Assembly: GCA_002279935.1 (NCBI GenBank)
Contig: NCCZ01000003.1
Location: forward strand, 48,501-112,500
Reading direction: 5' to 3'
Source: Hyphomicrobium sp. 12-62-95
Lineage (GTDB): Bacteria; Pseudomonadota; Alphaproteobacteria; Rhizobiales; Hyphomicrobiaceae
Length of the DNA stretch: 64,000 nt
Shown: positions 1 to 8,183 of the stretch, piece by piece
How positions within the stretch are numbered: position 1 is the stretch's first letter
Layout: every line of letters starts with the position of its first letter
The notes under the pieces: model-generated
What the model was told of the DNA's origin: nothing
Databases searched by the model: none
What the model saw: only the letters and a program-made list of their open reading frames with translations
Made by a program: the position numbers and the translations under genes

Positions 1-327
1 GACAACATGCCCGTTCCCGCCGAGGCGAAGGGCCCCATTAGTGTTCGATCGACCATCCAGTCGTGGGACTGCGGCAACGGCAAGCGCAACCCCGCCGTCG
101 AAGCCCGCCGCGAACGCATCAAGGCGGCCAAGATCAAGCGCGAGAAAGCCAAGAAGGCCGCCGCCCAGAAGAAGGCACCTTCCGGCGCCACGAAGCCGGA
201 AGCAGCCGTGAAGCCCGCTCCGTCTGGCACAACGCCGGCTAAGCAGTCGTCCGCGACTGGCACATCCGCCGGCTCGGGCGCGGCCAAGCCCGCACCGTCC
301 GCGGCCACCGCGGCCGGAGCGCCCTAG
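1..327 (+). CDS. C-terminal part of an unknown Lys/Ala/Pro-rich protein (partial)
   Basis: Frame 1 is open from the first base of the window, so the true start is probably upstream; an in-frame ATG at position 7 is the first one visible. About the first 30 visible residues contain a motif like SWDCGNGKRNP, followed by a highly basic helix rich in Lys, Arg and Ala and then a low-complexity Ala/Pro/Ser/Gly tail ending in a TAG stop. No catalytic motif can be seen. The tail resembles the disordered ends common on alphaproteobacterial envelope or nucleic-acid-binding proteins, but no function is assigned. A perfect 11-bp hairpin lies 30 bases after the stop. Confidence 0.5.
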   Translation, partial: DNMPVPAEAKGPISVRSTIQSWDCGNGKRNPAVEARRERIKAAKIKREKAKKAAAQKKAPSGATKPEAAVKPAPSGTTPAKQSSATGTSAGSGAAKPAPSAATAAGAP

Positions 328-357
328 TCAACTCACTGATATTTCGTAATTTTAACG

Positions 358-384
358 ATTATCCGCCGCGCCACGGCGGATAAT
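358..384 (+). terminator. Perfect 11-bp hairpin after the partial gene
   Basis: Positions 358-368 (ATTATCCGCCG) and 374-384 are exact reverse complements with a 5-base loop. The hairpin stands just past the stop at 327 and is followed by a pyrimidine-rich but not pure T tract, so it may act as a terminator. The T run is weak, so an mRNA-stabilising or repeat role is also possible. Confidence 0.45.
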
Positions 385-445
385 TCCCGGCTGGCTTTCT
401 TCTTGCTCTTCGTTGCGCAACACGAAGGAAACGAAAGACAGCAGC

Positions 446-685
446 ATGACGACCGGTTGGCACCCCGAAGAAGATACAACCCCGAGCCCCGCTCCCCGCG
501 ACGTGGAGTTCATGGCCGCCGTTCTGGAAGGCCGGCACGGTTGGCTTGCCGCCGACGTGGCCGAGTTTTTCTCCACTTACCATAGCCAGCACGGCGACAC
601 CGGTCGCTCCTGGGCCTGGGCCGGGGTAGCCGAACTGGTGCGGCAACGCTCCGTGCAACGCATCGAACAAGCCGAAGCTCTTTAA
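446..685 (+). CDS. Small hypothetical protein, 79 aa
   Basis: The protein begins MTTGWHPEED and is acidic, with a short Pro-rich N-terminus and an amphipathic helical C-terminal half (VLEGRHGWLAADVAEFFSTY). There is no signal peptide or membrane segment. An upstream in-frame TTG at 413 would add 11 residues; the ATG at 446 is preferred, although no strong Shine-Dalgarno sequence is visible. The stop is 96 bases before the flippase gene on the same strand. I do not recognise the family. Codon use looks like that of the neighbours, which supports it being a real gene. Confidence 0.5.
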   Translation: MTTGWHPEEDTTPSPAPRDVEFMAAVLEGRHGWLAADVAEFFSTYHSQHGDTGRSWAWAGVAELVRQRSVQRIEQAEAL

Positions 686-781
686 TCGGATCATAGGCTG
701 TCTGCGCTACAACCTTCAGCGTCTAGCTCGACGAACGAACCGTTTTAGCCCCGCGCTCCGCCCCAACCATGGTCCGCCCTT

Positions 782-2155
782 GTGATCGCTGACATCCGCA
801 AAGCGCTGACCGGCCTCGTCCGAGGCAGCGACGACCGCGCCCGCACACAGCGCGACGCCGTCGCCGCCTTCGCGTTGCGCGTTGCGAGCGCCGCGTTGCT
901 CTATGTCACACAGATCGTCATGGCCCGCTGGATTGGTAGCCACGACTACGGGATCTACGTCTTCGTCTGGACCTGGGTTCTCGTTCTGGGCGGTATCACG
1001 CATTTGGGCATCAACGCCGCGATGATGCGCCTGCTCCCCGAATACAAGGAAAACGGTCACCTCGACCGCTACCGCGCGCTCGTACGCGGCGGCCGCCTCT
1101 TCGCCCTCGCCGCCGGCACACTCGTCGCGGCAGCGGGCATGGCAGGCCTCTATTTCTTCAGCGAACACCTGACCCACGATTACATTTTGCCCGCCTATCT
1201 GGCGCTGATCTGTATTCCGCTCTTCGCGCTCACCGAAGTGCAGGACGGCATCGGCCGCGGGCAAGCCTGGATCTGGGTTGGGCTCCTTCCGCCCTACGTT
1301 TTGCGCCCTGCCCTCGTGCTCGCCGCCATGACGGGCGCCTCGCTCGCCGGTCTTCCCATGACGGCAACGACCGCCGCAGGCGCCGCAATTGTCGCCACCT
1401 GGGGCGCCGCGATTGCGCAGACACTGCTCCTCAATCGCAAGCTCATGAGCGAAGTGGGCAAAGGCCCGCGCAGCTACGAAGTCCGCAACTGGTTCGCCAT
1501 CTCGATCCCGCTCGTGGTCGTCGCCGCCGCCGAACTGATGCTCCAGAACACCGACATTCTGGTCGTGTCGAAGTACATGACGCCGACCGACGTCGCGATC
1601 TACTTCGCCTCCGCCAAGACCATGAGCCTCATCATGTTCGTGCACTATGCGGTCGGCAGCGCGGTCGCCAATCGCTTCGCCGCCCTCAACGCGCGCGGCG
1701 ACACCGAACAACTGCGCGCCTTCGTAAGAGACGCGGTCAACTGGACCTTCTGGCCCTCGCTGGCCGCCGCCGTTGTTATTCTCGCGCTGGGCAAGCCGCT
1801 GCTCTGGCTCTTCGGCCCGCAGTTCGAAGCCGGCTATCCGGTGATGTTTATTCTGGTCATCGGCTTCCTCTTCCGCTCCTCGTTCGGTCCAGCCGAAGTC
1901 CTGCTCTCGATGCTGGGCGAACATCAAGTCTGTGCGGCCGTGCTCGTTGTGTCCGCGCTGTTGAACCTGGCGCTGAACTTCGCCCTCGTCCCGACGTTTG
2001 GATTGATCGGCGCGGCAGTCGCCACCTCGATCGCACTCGCGACCGCCGCTCTGCTCAACTACGTCGTCGCCCGCCGACGCCTTGAGATCGAGATCGCCAT
2101 CTGGCGCAATCTGCCGACGCGCGTCTTTGCGCCCAAGCCCGAGCCGTTGGCGTGA
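782..2155 (+). CDS. Polysaccharide/lipid-linked oligosaccharide flippase (Wzx/MATE-like)
   Basis: A 457-residue integral membrane protein with about 12-14 predicted hydrophobic helices and few charged loops. The N-terminal pattern (Gln/Arg segment, then a first helix around residues 33-45, then MARWIGSHDYGIYVFVWTW) is typical of the polysaccharide biosynthesis/oligosaccharide flippase branch of the MOP superfamily, which moves undecaprenyl-linked sugar units across the inner membrane. The start is a GTG at 782; length matches the family (430-500 aa). No glycosyltransferases flank it, so the substrate cannot be inferred. The C-terminal tail after the last helix is short and basic (VARRRLEIEIAIWRNL). 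Confidence 0.8.
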   Translation: MIADIRKALTGLVRGSDDRARTQRDAVAAFALRVASAALLYVTQIVMARWIGSHDYGIYVFVWTWVLVLGGITHLGINAAMMRLLPEYKENGHLDRYRALVRGGRLFALAAGTLVAAAGMAGLYFFSEHLTHDYILPAYLALICIPLFALTEVQDGIGRGQAWIWVGLLPPYVLRPALVLAAMTGASLAGLPMTATTAAGAAIVATWGAAIAQTLLLNRKLMSEVGKGPRSYEVRNWFAISIPLVVVAAAELMLQNTDILVVSKYMTPTDVAIYFASAKTMSLIMFVHYAVGSAVANRFAALNARGDTEQLRAFVRDAVNWTFWPSLAAAVVILALGKPLLWLFGPQFEAGYPVMFILVIGFLFRSSFGPAEVLLSMLGEHQVCAAVLVVSALLNLALNFALVPTFGLIGAAVATSIALATAALLNYVVARRRLEIEIAIWRNLPTRVFAPKPEPLA

Positions 2156-2173
2156 TGGGGTAACCCGCCGCGC

Positions 2174-2824
2174 TCACATCGGTGCGGCGAGCACCAACGT
2201 CCAGAACGATTTGAATTCCGTCTTCGGGTCCTGCACCAGGGCAAGACCCATTTCCGACGCCTCCGGCAGCAACAAGTTCTTGTTGTGCCCCGGGCTTGCG
2301 CGCCAGCCTTTCATCACTTCCTGAAAATCAACCTGGCCCGTGCCGACGTTCTCTGCCGCCAGCCGCGCCTTGTAGCCCGTGCGCTTCACGCGATCCCACG
2401 GATTAGAGCCGTCTGACCCGTAGTGCGAAATGCGATCCCATTTCGACAGATCCCGCGAATGACCCTTCGCCGCCTCCGTCAGCTCCGCATTGAGCTTCAA
2501 CGGCTTCAGCTTGTTGTCGCGCCGGTACTGATTGATGATGTCGCGCGCTTTTTCAGGATCGAGGCTGGTCGACGAATAATCGCGATCCGCCAGCATGCCC
2601 TTGGTGGCGTTCTCATACGTGCCCGTTGGCGCGCGGTCGTTGAGACGCGCCATCTGCACCGGACGGTTTTGTGAGGGTTCTCCGCCGAGCGCGACGCTGG
2701 GCGTTGGGCGCTTGGAGACAGTTGCGGTCTGCCCTTCGGCAAAACCGGATGAAATCGACCCGCTGTTCAAGCTGCAGGCCGTAAGACCGATGGCGGCGAA
2801 CGCCGCGACCGTGACGCGATACAT
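2174..2824 (-). CDS. CAP/SCP-domain lipoprotein (216 aa)
   Basis: The protein starts MYRVTVAAFAAIGLTACS, a lipoprotein signal peptide with lipobox LTAC, so it should be secreted and lipid-anchored. The mature part carries a bacterial CAP (SCP/PR-1) domain: an INQYRRDNKLKPLKLNAEL helix, the conserved ...AAKGHSRDLSKWDRISHYGSDG segment, AAENVGTG and the SPGHNKNLLLPEASEMGLA motif. These domains are common in Hyphomicrobiales envelopes; their activity is mostly unknown. The start at 2824 is preferred over an upstream ATG at 2869 because it follows a GGGAG Shine-Dalgarno sequence at 8 bases and opens directly into the signal peptide. It converges with the flippase gene, 18 bases away. Confidence 0.85.
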   Translation of the reverse strand: MYRVTVAAFAAIGLTACSLNSGSISSGFAEGQTATVSKRPTPSVALGGEPSQNRPVQMARLNDRAPTGTYENATKGMLADRDYSSTSLDPEKARDIINQYRRDNKLKPLKLNAELTEAAKGHSRDLSKWDRISHYGSDGSNPWDRVKRTGYKARLAAENVGTGQVDFQEVMKGWRASPGHNKNLLLPEASEMGLALVQDPKTEFKSFWTLVLAAPM

Positions 2825-3241
2825 GATCTCAACTCCCGCCAGATGACGCGCGGTACACTGTCTGACCATCGCAGAGACCCGTTAACTGCCCGTTAATGGT
2901 AAACCGAGCCCAAACCGGAAATGGGCTGCCCCATGCCCCGGTTTGAGAGATTTTTCCGCACGTTCCGGCGCGACCTATCCATCGGCGCCTGCACATCTTT
3001 TTGCCCCTGGATGGTGTCGCGATTTAGGCGGCCCGGCGGCAAACTTCGGCCGTTCGCTGACAAGATTGATGCAAAAGACTCTGCAACTCGAACCCCTCGA
3101 CCGTGGCCAACCGGACTCAGGGTCAGCTCCGACCGCGCCGCCAAGGCCGCCGCCCCTTCCAACGCGTTCATTTCTCTCGCAGAGTTTCCGACCAATGGCC
3201 GGTGATTCGCGCGTCCGGACAGCATGAGGGAGGCCCAACCC
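2825..3241. other. Intergenic region with one strong hairpin
   Basis: This 417-base gap separates two divergent genes. It holds an 8-bp perfect stem (2911-2918 with 2938-2945, CAAACCGG/CCGGTTTG) enclosing a second stem (ATGGG/CCCAT, 2921-2925 and 2930-2934), followed at about 10 bases by a TTTTT run on the plus strand. Short overlapping open frames here lack ribosome sites and look like noise. Promoters for both flanking genes should lie here, but no clear -35/-10 pair stands out. Confidence 0.5.
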
Positions 3242-4369
3242 ATGCCCGCACGTGCCGGCGAGGCGGTGATCGAAACCGCCCGCGATGCCGTCGCTGGACC
3301 TGTTGAACATCTGCTGCTCGCCCGCATCGCGTGCGAGGGCGGAGCCACGCGTGCCGACCTGACGCGCGATGCCGGCGCCCTCCTCCAGCACAAACTGTCC
3401 CCAGCCGAGGTCCGCGCCGCCATCGAATCCGGCACGGCTGCACTCGTGCAGCTTGGCCTCGCCAATGAAGCCCGCGGCCGCCTGACCGCCACCGATGCCG
3501 GCCTCAGGGCCGCCGCAGCATTCACCGAAACCGGGTCCACCCCCTTCACGGACTGGGATCAGGTCCGCGACATGGCCCTCGTCGCCAAGGCCCTCGGCCT
3601 CGGCAACGAAGCCGCATCGCGCAAAAAGAGCCTCGCACGGCCCGAAGGCCTGCGCACCGCGATCCTGCAGAAAACCTACGGTCTCAAGGGCAAGAAGAAT
3701 ATTCCCGACGCCAAGCTGCGCGCGCAATTGGCCCTCGTGGCGCTCGAACGCGCCTTCGGCAACAAAATCAAAGCGGGTTTTACGAAAGGCTCCGGCCTGC
3801 CATCGAAAGCCGCGCGCACGCTCGCCGGCCAGTTGGCCGCGTCGCCACGCGAGTTCCCCACCGACGCCAAGCTGATCGCGCAATTGGCTGCTGATGCCGC
3901 CGGTGCCGCGCAAACCGATCCCGATGTGGTGCGCTTGGCCCTCCTGCGCCGCATGATGACGGCGCTGCTCGATGCCGCCCCGGCTATCGCCAAACCGGCC
4001 GCCGCACCCGTACCGCCCGCCCGCCTCGTCGAAAAAGCGGCCAACGACACGACGCCCGCCAAGGGTCCGCCGCCGCGTCCGGGCCTCGAAGACTTCGCTG
4101 CCGCCGTCAAGCGCGCGGCGGCAAAGTCCGCTCACGGTTGGCCCGCAAAAGCATTTATCTCCCACGTCTGGGATCAAGTTCGCGTTGAGCAAGAGATCTG
4201 GGCTCTGTCCGAGATCGAGTTCAAGATCATGCTCACCGAAGCACACCGGCGCGGCGCCGTCGCGCTCGTGACCGCCGATCTCAAAAACAAAGATCTCCGC
4301 CAGGACATCGAACGGTCGGCCACGCCCGACCGCAACACGATCTGGCACTACGTCCGCATTGAAGATTGA
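3242..4369 (+). CDS. Unknown protein, upstream partner of a twin-P-loop ATPase
   Basis: A 375-residue soluble protein. The N-terminal part (about 15-90) reads like a winged-helix-type fold (HLLLARIACEGGATRADLTRDAG then a basic helix); the middle is Ala/Leu-rich helical; residues about 235-280 are a Pro/Ala linker. The C-terminal 90 residues form a compact domain (GWPAKAFISHVWDQVR, EFKIMLTEAHRRGAVALV, TIWHYVRIED) that also looks like a winged helix and could bind DNA. No catalytic motif is seen. An ATG at 3224 is possible, but 3242 has GGGAGG 8 bases upstream. The gene for a 1127-residue ATPase follows after 42 bases on the same strand, so the two are probably co-transcribed. I do not recognise the family; DNA or partner recognition for the ATPase is my inference. 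Confidence 0.75.
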   Translation: MPARAGEAVIETARDAVAGPVEHLLLARIACEGGATRADLTRDAGALLQHKLSPAEVRAAIESGTAALVQLGLANEARGRLTATDAGLRAAAAFTETGSTPFTDWDQVRDMALVAKALGLGNEAASRKKSLARPEGLRTAILQKTYGLKGKKNIPDAKLRAQLALVALERAFGNKIKAGFTKGSGLPSKAARTLAGQLAASPREFPTDAKLIAQLAADAAGAAQTDPDVVRLALLRRMMTALLDAAPAIAKPAAAPVPPARLVEKAANDTTPAKGPPPRPGLEDFAAAVKRAAAKSAHGWPAKAFISHVWDQVRVEQEIWALSEIEFKIMLTEAHRRGAVALVTADLKNKDLRQDIERSATPDRNTIWHYVRIED

Positions 4370-4374
4370 AGCGC

Positions 4375-4391
4375 CGCCTCTTGTTGAGGCG
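4375..4391 (+). other. Small hairpin between the two genes of the ATPase unit
   Basis: CGCCTC (4375-4380) pairs with GAGGCG (4386-4391) around a TTGTT loop, directly upstream of the AAAGGG ribosome site (4396-4401) of the ATPase. It lacks a T tract, so it is more likely an mRNA processing or translation-tuning element than a terminator. Confidence 0.35.
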
Positions 4392-4411
4392 CGCCAAAGG
4401 GTATGGGTCGC

Positions 4412-7400
4412 ATGGGTTTGATTGCAAAAAGCAGCGTGAGCGATGCGCCGAAGGATTGGGCCGCCGACGAATTGGCGCACGCCTTCGAGCACTCGATCAC
4501 GTGGGAAGACGACATCTGGCGCGCCGATCCGGTCGACGTTGGTGAAGTCCATTCCAAGGCGCGCCTGAAGTTTTCTGAAACGCTCCGCTCGGTCGTCGCC
4601 GGCAAGGGCGCCGCCAATCAGGCCCGCATTCTATTGTTCCACGGCCAGTCGGGCGCCGGCAAAACGCATCTGCTGCGCGCGCTGCGCACGTCGTGCCATC
4701 GCACGGGCGAAGCCTACTTCGGCTACGCCCAGATGACGCCCGACATCTCCAACTACGCCGAATACTTCCTGCGCCGCCTCGTCCACTCGCTGGAAAAATC
4801 CTACAATCCCGACACCCCCGGCGAAAGCGCACTCACGCGCCTCACCACCAAACTCGTCTCCGACGGCGCGGTTCTGCCCGCTAAAGATCTCGAACACTTG
4901 CGCGAAGCAGCCCTCGACGAAGACGAACTCGCCCGCCTCGTGCTGCGTTTGGCCGACGACATCGTCGCCGCGCCTAAACTCGCCAACGAAGACCTCGACA
5001 TCAATATCGTCCGCGCGCTGCTGTACCTGGAGCGCCGCGACCCGCGCATCGATCAGCGTGTCCGCCAATATCTCAACGGCCGCCAGCTGACGCCGCTTGC
5101 CCATCAGGCCGTCGCCGCCCTCGACCCCAACACCGGCGAAGACCGCGCCTTCGAAATCATCACCTCGCTCGGCAAGCTCATCTGGACGGTCGAGAAAGCA
5201 GCTCTCGTCTTCGCCATCGATCAGGTCGAAGACCTCCGCTTCTTCGATGACGCCGAAGAGCGCTTCCAGAAGGCGATCCGCGATCTCATCCAGATCGCCA
5301 ACCGCCTGACCAACGCCATCGTCATCGTCTCCTGCCTCGACGATTTCTACGGCCAGGTGCGCGGTGCGCTGCCTCAATCGTATCTTGACCGCATCGAGAA
5401 GTCGGGCCCCGTCGCCCTGCTCGAAAGCCGCACGCAGGAGGAAGCTCGCCTCATCATCGCCCGCCGCCTCCAGCATGAAGCGGAAGCCAAAGCCGGCGGC
5501 CTCGCCTATCCCGATCCGACGCAATTCTTCGGTCCGCAGTTCTTCGAGGAATTCGGCGGCCTCTCCACGCGCCGCCTGCTCGAACACGCCCAATCGCGCC
5601 TGCGCGAAAAGGTCAACGGCGAACCCGAGGAGCGCGAAGAAGACGCCGGCGGCTGGGCCTCCACGCTCGCCTCCGTTCTCGGCGGCATCTTCGGCGATGG
5701 CGACGGCGGCGGATCGCGCACCGCCTCCACGCCGATGGACTACCGCGAAATGTGGGAGCGCTTCCAAAACGCATCCGAAGCTGAAATCCCCTCCGACGAT
5801 CGCGAGATGCTCGACATTCTCACCGCCGGCCTATCGTTGGCGAAAGACGAATGGGGCGGCGACATCGTACTCGCCACCAATCGCCTCGATTTGTCCGACG
5901 ACCTGCCCGCATTCGATCTCGTCATCCGCCATAAGTCGACCGGCCACGCCGCGGAAGCGCGCGTGTTTCTCTGCAATCGCAAGACTCAGGGCGGCGGCCT
6001 GAAACGTCAGCTCGACAAGGTACTGACCTCAATGGCCGGCAAGGCCTGCTTCATGCTGCGCGCTTCTGACTTCCCGCCCAACGGCAAGAACCAGACGGCG
6101 CAGGCCATGCGCAAATTCCGCGAGAGCGGCGGCCGCCAGATCATCGTGCCGATCCCCGATTGGGAGCGCATCATGACGGTGCGCGAATTCCACGCCCACT
6201 ACCGCCAAGATGCCGGCTTCACAGCATGGTTCGAGGACAAGCGCCTCCTCTCCAACATCATGGTTATCATCCAGCTCCTGCGCCTCGATCTCTTGGGCCG
6301 TAGCCTGCCGCGCGCCGCCAAGCCCGACGACAAGGCCGCCCCAGCGGCAGCCGAGGCGCCAACGCTTGCGCCAGCTACGGCCGACGCGCCAGCATCCTCC
6401 CCGGGCGGCTGGACGACGGCCTGGGCCGAAGGCGATGCCGAACCGCTCGCCGCCAACGACGAGCAACTGCCGCTCTCCGTCATTCTCGACGAAAACGGCA
6501 GCGCCGGCTCCATACTCGCCGGACGCGAAAGCGGCGGCCGAGCGCGTCCCGTCACGCTGAATAAAGATGTTCTGAAGCGCCACGCCGCCGTCCTCGGCGG
6601 CTCCGGCTCCGGTAAAACGACGCTCGCCTTGTGCCTCATCGAGCAGCTTCTGCTGCAAGGCATCCCCGCCGTCCTCCTCGACCGTAAGGGCGACTTGTGC
6701 TCCTACGCCAACCCCGATGTCTGGCGCGCCAACGACGACGAATTCACCGAACGCCGCGGCGAACGCGAAAAGCTCGCCGATGCCATTGATGTTGCCGTCT
6801 ATACGCCGGGCCGCGCGTCGGGCCGTCCCATCTCCATCACGCTGCTGCCCAATGGCATCAACGAACTGCCAGAGCACGAACAACAGCTGCTGGCTAACCT
6901 CTCGTCCGCAGCACTCGGTGAAATGCTGCACCTGAAGAACTCCGCCACGCACCAGAAACAGTCCGGCACGCTCTCCGTCGCACTGCGCATCCTGGGCACA
7001 CGCTACAGCCGCGAAGTGACACTCGCCGACTTGATCGCGCTTCTCGAAGACGAGGATCCCGAACTTACCGATCTCACGCAGCGCATGGACCCGTCGGGCA
7101 AGATCCGGCGTGACCTCGTTGCACAGCTCGATAGCTTGCGCCATCGCAACTCCGCCCTCTTCGAAGGCGGCGGCGAAAGCCTGCGCATGGAAAGCCTGCT
7201 GGGCATCGGCCCGTTTGCCCGCGACGGCCGCACGCGCCTGTCGATCATCTACACGGGCTTCCTCGGCGACAACGAGAACATCCTGTTCTGGGTCTCGCAG
7301 TTCCTGTCGGAGGCACTCCGCTTCTGCCAGCGCAACCCCAACGACGAACTGCAGGCCGTGGTCATGTTCGACGAAGCCGACCTCTACATTCCCGCCAACG

Positions 7401-7795
7401 CGAAGCCGGCCACCGCCGAGCCGCTCCAGAGCTTGCTCAAGCGCGCCCGCTCCGCCGGCCTCGGCCTCATGCTCGCAACCCAGTCGCCGGGCGACCTCGA
7501 CTACAAGAGCCGCGACCAGATCACGAGTTGGTTCATCGGCCGCGTCCGTGAAGACACCGCACTGCGCAAACTGAAGGCCGCCTTCCAGAGCGAAAGCGGG
7601 CTCGATCCCGCAGCGGTTCTGCCGCATCAAACCGTCGGCGAATTCCACCTCGTCCAGGAAGGCCACGTGCGTTCGATGAAGGCGCAGCGCTCGCTCATTG
7701 AAGCCGAACAGGTGCCCTTCGATCGCATTGAGCAACTGGCCCACGAGACCAAAGGGCAAGACGAAAAACAGCTCAAGTTGTTCGACGTGCGCTAA
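4412..7795 (+). CDS. Large ATPase with two P-loop domains; C-terminus HerA/DUF87-like
   Basis: A protein of about 1127 residues with two separate nucleotide-binding modules. The N-terminal one has Walker A GQSGAGKTH (78-86) and Walker B LVFAIDQVED (about 265-274), resembling AAA/STAND-type ATPases. The middle (about 450-600) is an alpha/beta region of unknown fold. The C-terminal module has Walker A GGSGSGKTT (729-737), Walker B VVMFDEAD (983-990) and the sensor-like LMLATQSPGDLD, as in HerA/FtsK/TraD-like DNA translocases (DUF87/DUF853). No nuclease motif is evident. The ATG at 4403 has AAAGGG only one base away; the in-frame ATG at 4412 has it at 10 bases, so it is preferred. Such HerA-like proteins often act in DNA mobility or anti-phage systems, which is inference here. 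GC content and codon use resemble the surrounding genes. Confidence 0.75.
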   Translation: MGLIAKSSVSDAPKDWAADELAHAFEHSITWEDDIWRADPVDVGEVHSKARLKFSETLRSVVAGKGAANQARILLFHGQSGAGKTHLLRALRTSCHRTGEAYFGYAQMTPDISNYAEYFLRRLVHSLEKSYNPDTPGESALTRLTTKLVSDGAVLPAKDLEHLREAALDEDELARLVLRLADDIVAAPKLANEDLDINIVRALLYLERRDPRIDQRVRQYLNGRQLTPLAHQAVAALDPNTGEDRAFEIITSLGKLIWTVEKAALVFAIDQVEDLRFFDDAEERFQKAIRDLIQIANRLTNAIVIVSCLDDFYGQVRGALPQSYLDRIEKSGPVALLESRTQEEARLIIARRLQHEAEAKAGGLAYPDPTQFFGPQFFEEFGGLSTRRLLEHAQSRLREKVNGEPEEREEDAGGWASTLASVLGGIFGDGDGGGSRTASTPMDYREMWERFQNASEAEIPSDDREMLDILTAGLSLAKDEWGGDIVLATNRLDLSDDLPAFDLVIRHKSTGHAAEARVFLCNRKTQGGGLKRQLDKVLTSMAGKACFMLRASDFPPNGKNQTAQAMRKFRESGGRQIIVPIPDWERIMTVREFHAHYRQDAGFTAWFEDKRLLSNIMVIIQLLRLDLLGRSLPRAAKPDDKAAPAAAEAPTLAPATADAPASSPGGWTTAWAEGDAEPLAANDEQLPLSVILDENGSAGSILAGRESGGRARPVTLNKDVLKRHAAVLGGSGSGKTTLALCLIEQLLLQGIPAVLLDRKGDLCSYANPDVWRANDDEFTERRGEREKLADAIDVAVYTPGRASGRPISITLLPNGINELPEHEQQLLANLSSAALGEMLHLKNSATHQKQSGTLSVALRILGTRYSREVTLADLIALLEDEDPELTDLTQRMDPSGKIRRDLVAQLDSLRHRNSALFEGGGESLRMESLLGIGPFARDGRTRLSIIYTGFLGDNENILFWVSQFLSEALRFCQRNPNDELQAVVMFDEADLYIPANAKPATAEPLQSLLKRARSAGLGLMLATQSPGDLDYKSRDQITSWFIGRVREDTALRKLKAAFQSESGLDPAAVLPHQTVGEFHLVQEGHVRSMKAQRSLIEAEQVPFDRIEQLAHETKGQDEKQLKLFDVR

Positions 7796-8010
7796 TTTCC
7801 GGCGCTACGGCGCGCAATTAGACAACGTTTAAGCCTGTAAAATCAGAGACTTCGTGTCGTTTCTGCTACATTTTGTGCAGTGCGTCATCACGTTCGCCAC
7901 TGCGAGATCACATTATGACAGAAATGCAAAAAGCTGATCCACGGGTATTTTTCCCGTGTAGATGTTGTGTGATCGCGAAGTGACAGGGCGTGGACACATC
8001 GCGGTGCAAG
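7796..8010. other. Intergenic region, no gene seen
   Basis: AT-richer than the flanks, with no open frame with a ribosome site. It probably holds the promoter of whatever is transcribed from the 8.0-8.5 kb non-coding stretch. Confidence 0.4.
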
Positions 8011-8046
8011 GCGTCTCAGGGCACTTGGGGAAGGGCTGAGAGACGC
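8011..8046 (+). other. Hairpin upstream of a tiny membrane-peptide frame
   Basis: GCGTCTC (8011-8017) pairs with GAGACGC (8040-8046); a neighbouring CAG/CTG pairing extends it with a 2-base bulge. It sits 45 bases ahead of the 30-codon frame at 8091 and could be a leader element or part of a small RNA. Confidence 0.35.
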
Positions 8047-8090
8047 AAGAAAAGCCGGCAAAGGACCGGTCGTGTGCGGGGTTGTGAGTT

Positions 8091-8183
8091 ATGGCAGGTA
8101 AATCGTTTTTTGCGTTAGTGCTGGCGTCGATGCTCGGGCCAGCCGTGGGCGTCGGATTATTCGTTCTTTTGAACGCATTCTAG
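8091..8183 (+). CDS. Possible 30-residue single-pass membrane peptide
   Basis: The frame encodes MAGKSFFALVLASM followed by a hydrophobic stretch rich in Leu, Val, Gly and Phe and ending LLNAF: a short charged N-terminus, then about 22 residues able to span the membrane. That is the usual look of small bacterial membrane proteins. The ATG follows a weak GTGAG-like ribosome site at about 5-6 bases. It stands alone in a non-coding stretch. With so few residues, chance cannot be excluded. Confidence 0.4.
   Translation: MAGKSFFALVLASMLGPAVGVGLFVLLNAF

Noticed and set aside
3050..3140. A TTCGAG-containing stretch resembling a tRNA T-arm on the minus strand
   Set aside because: No acceptor stem, D-arm or anticodon arm can be drawn around it.
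2921..3227. Overlapping plus-strand frames of about 94 codons before the ATPase unit
   Set aside because: Two frames overlap each other, run through a hairpin, lack ribosome sites and have odd composition (Pro/Arg/Ser-rich).
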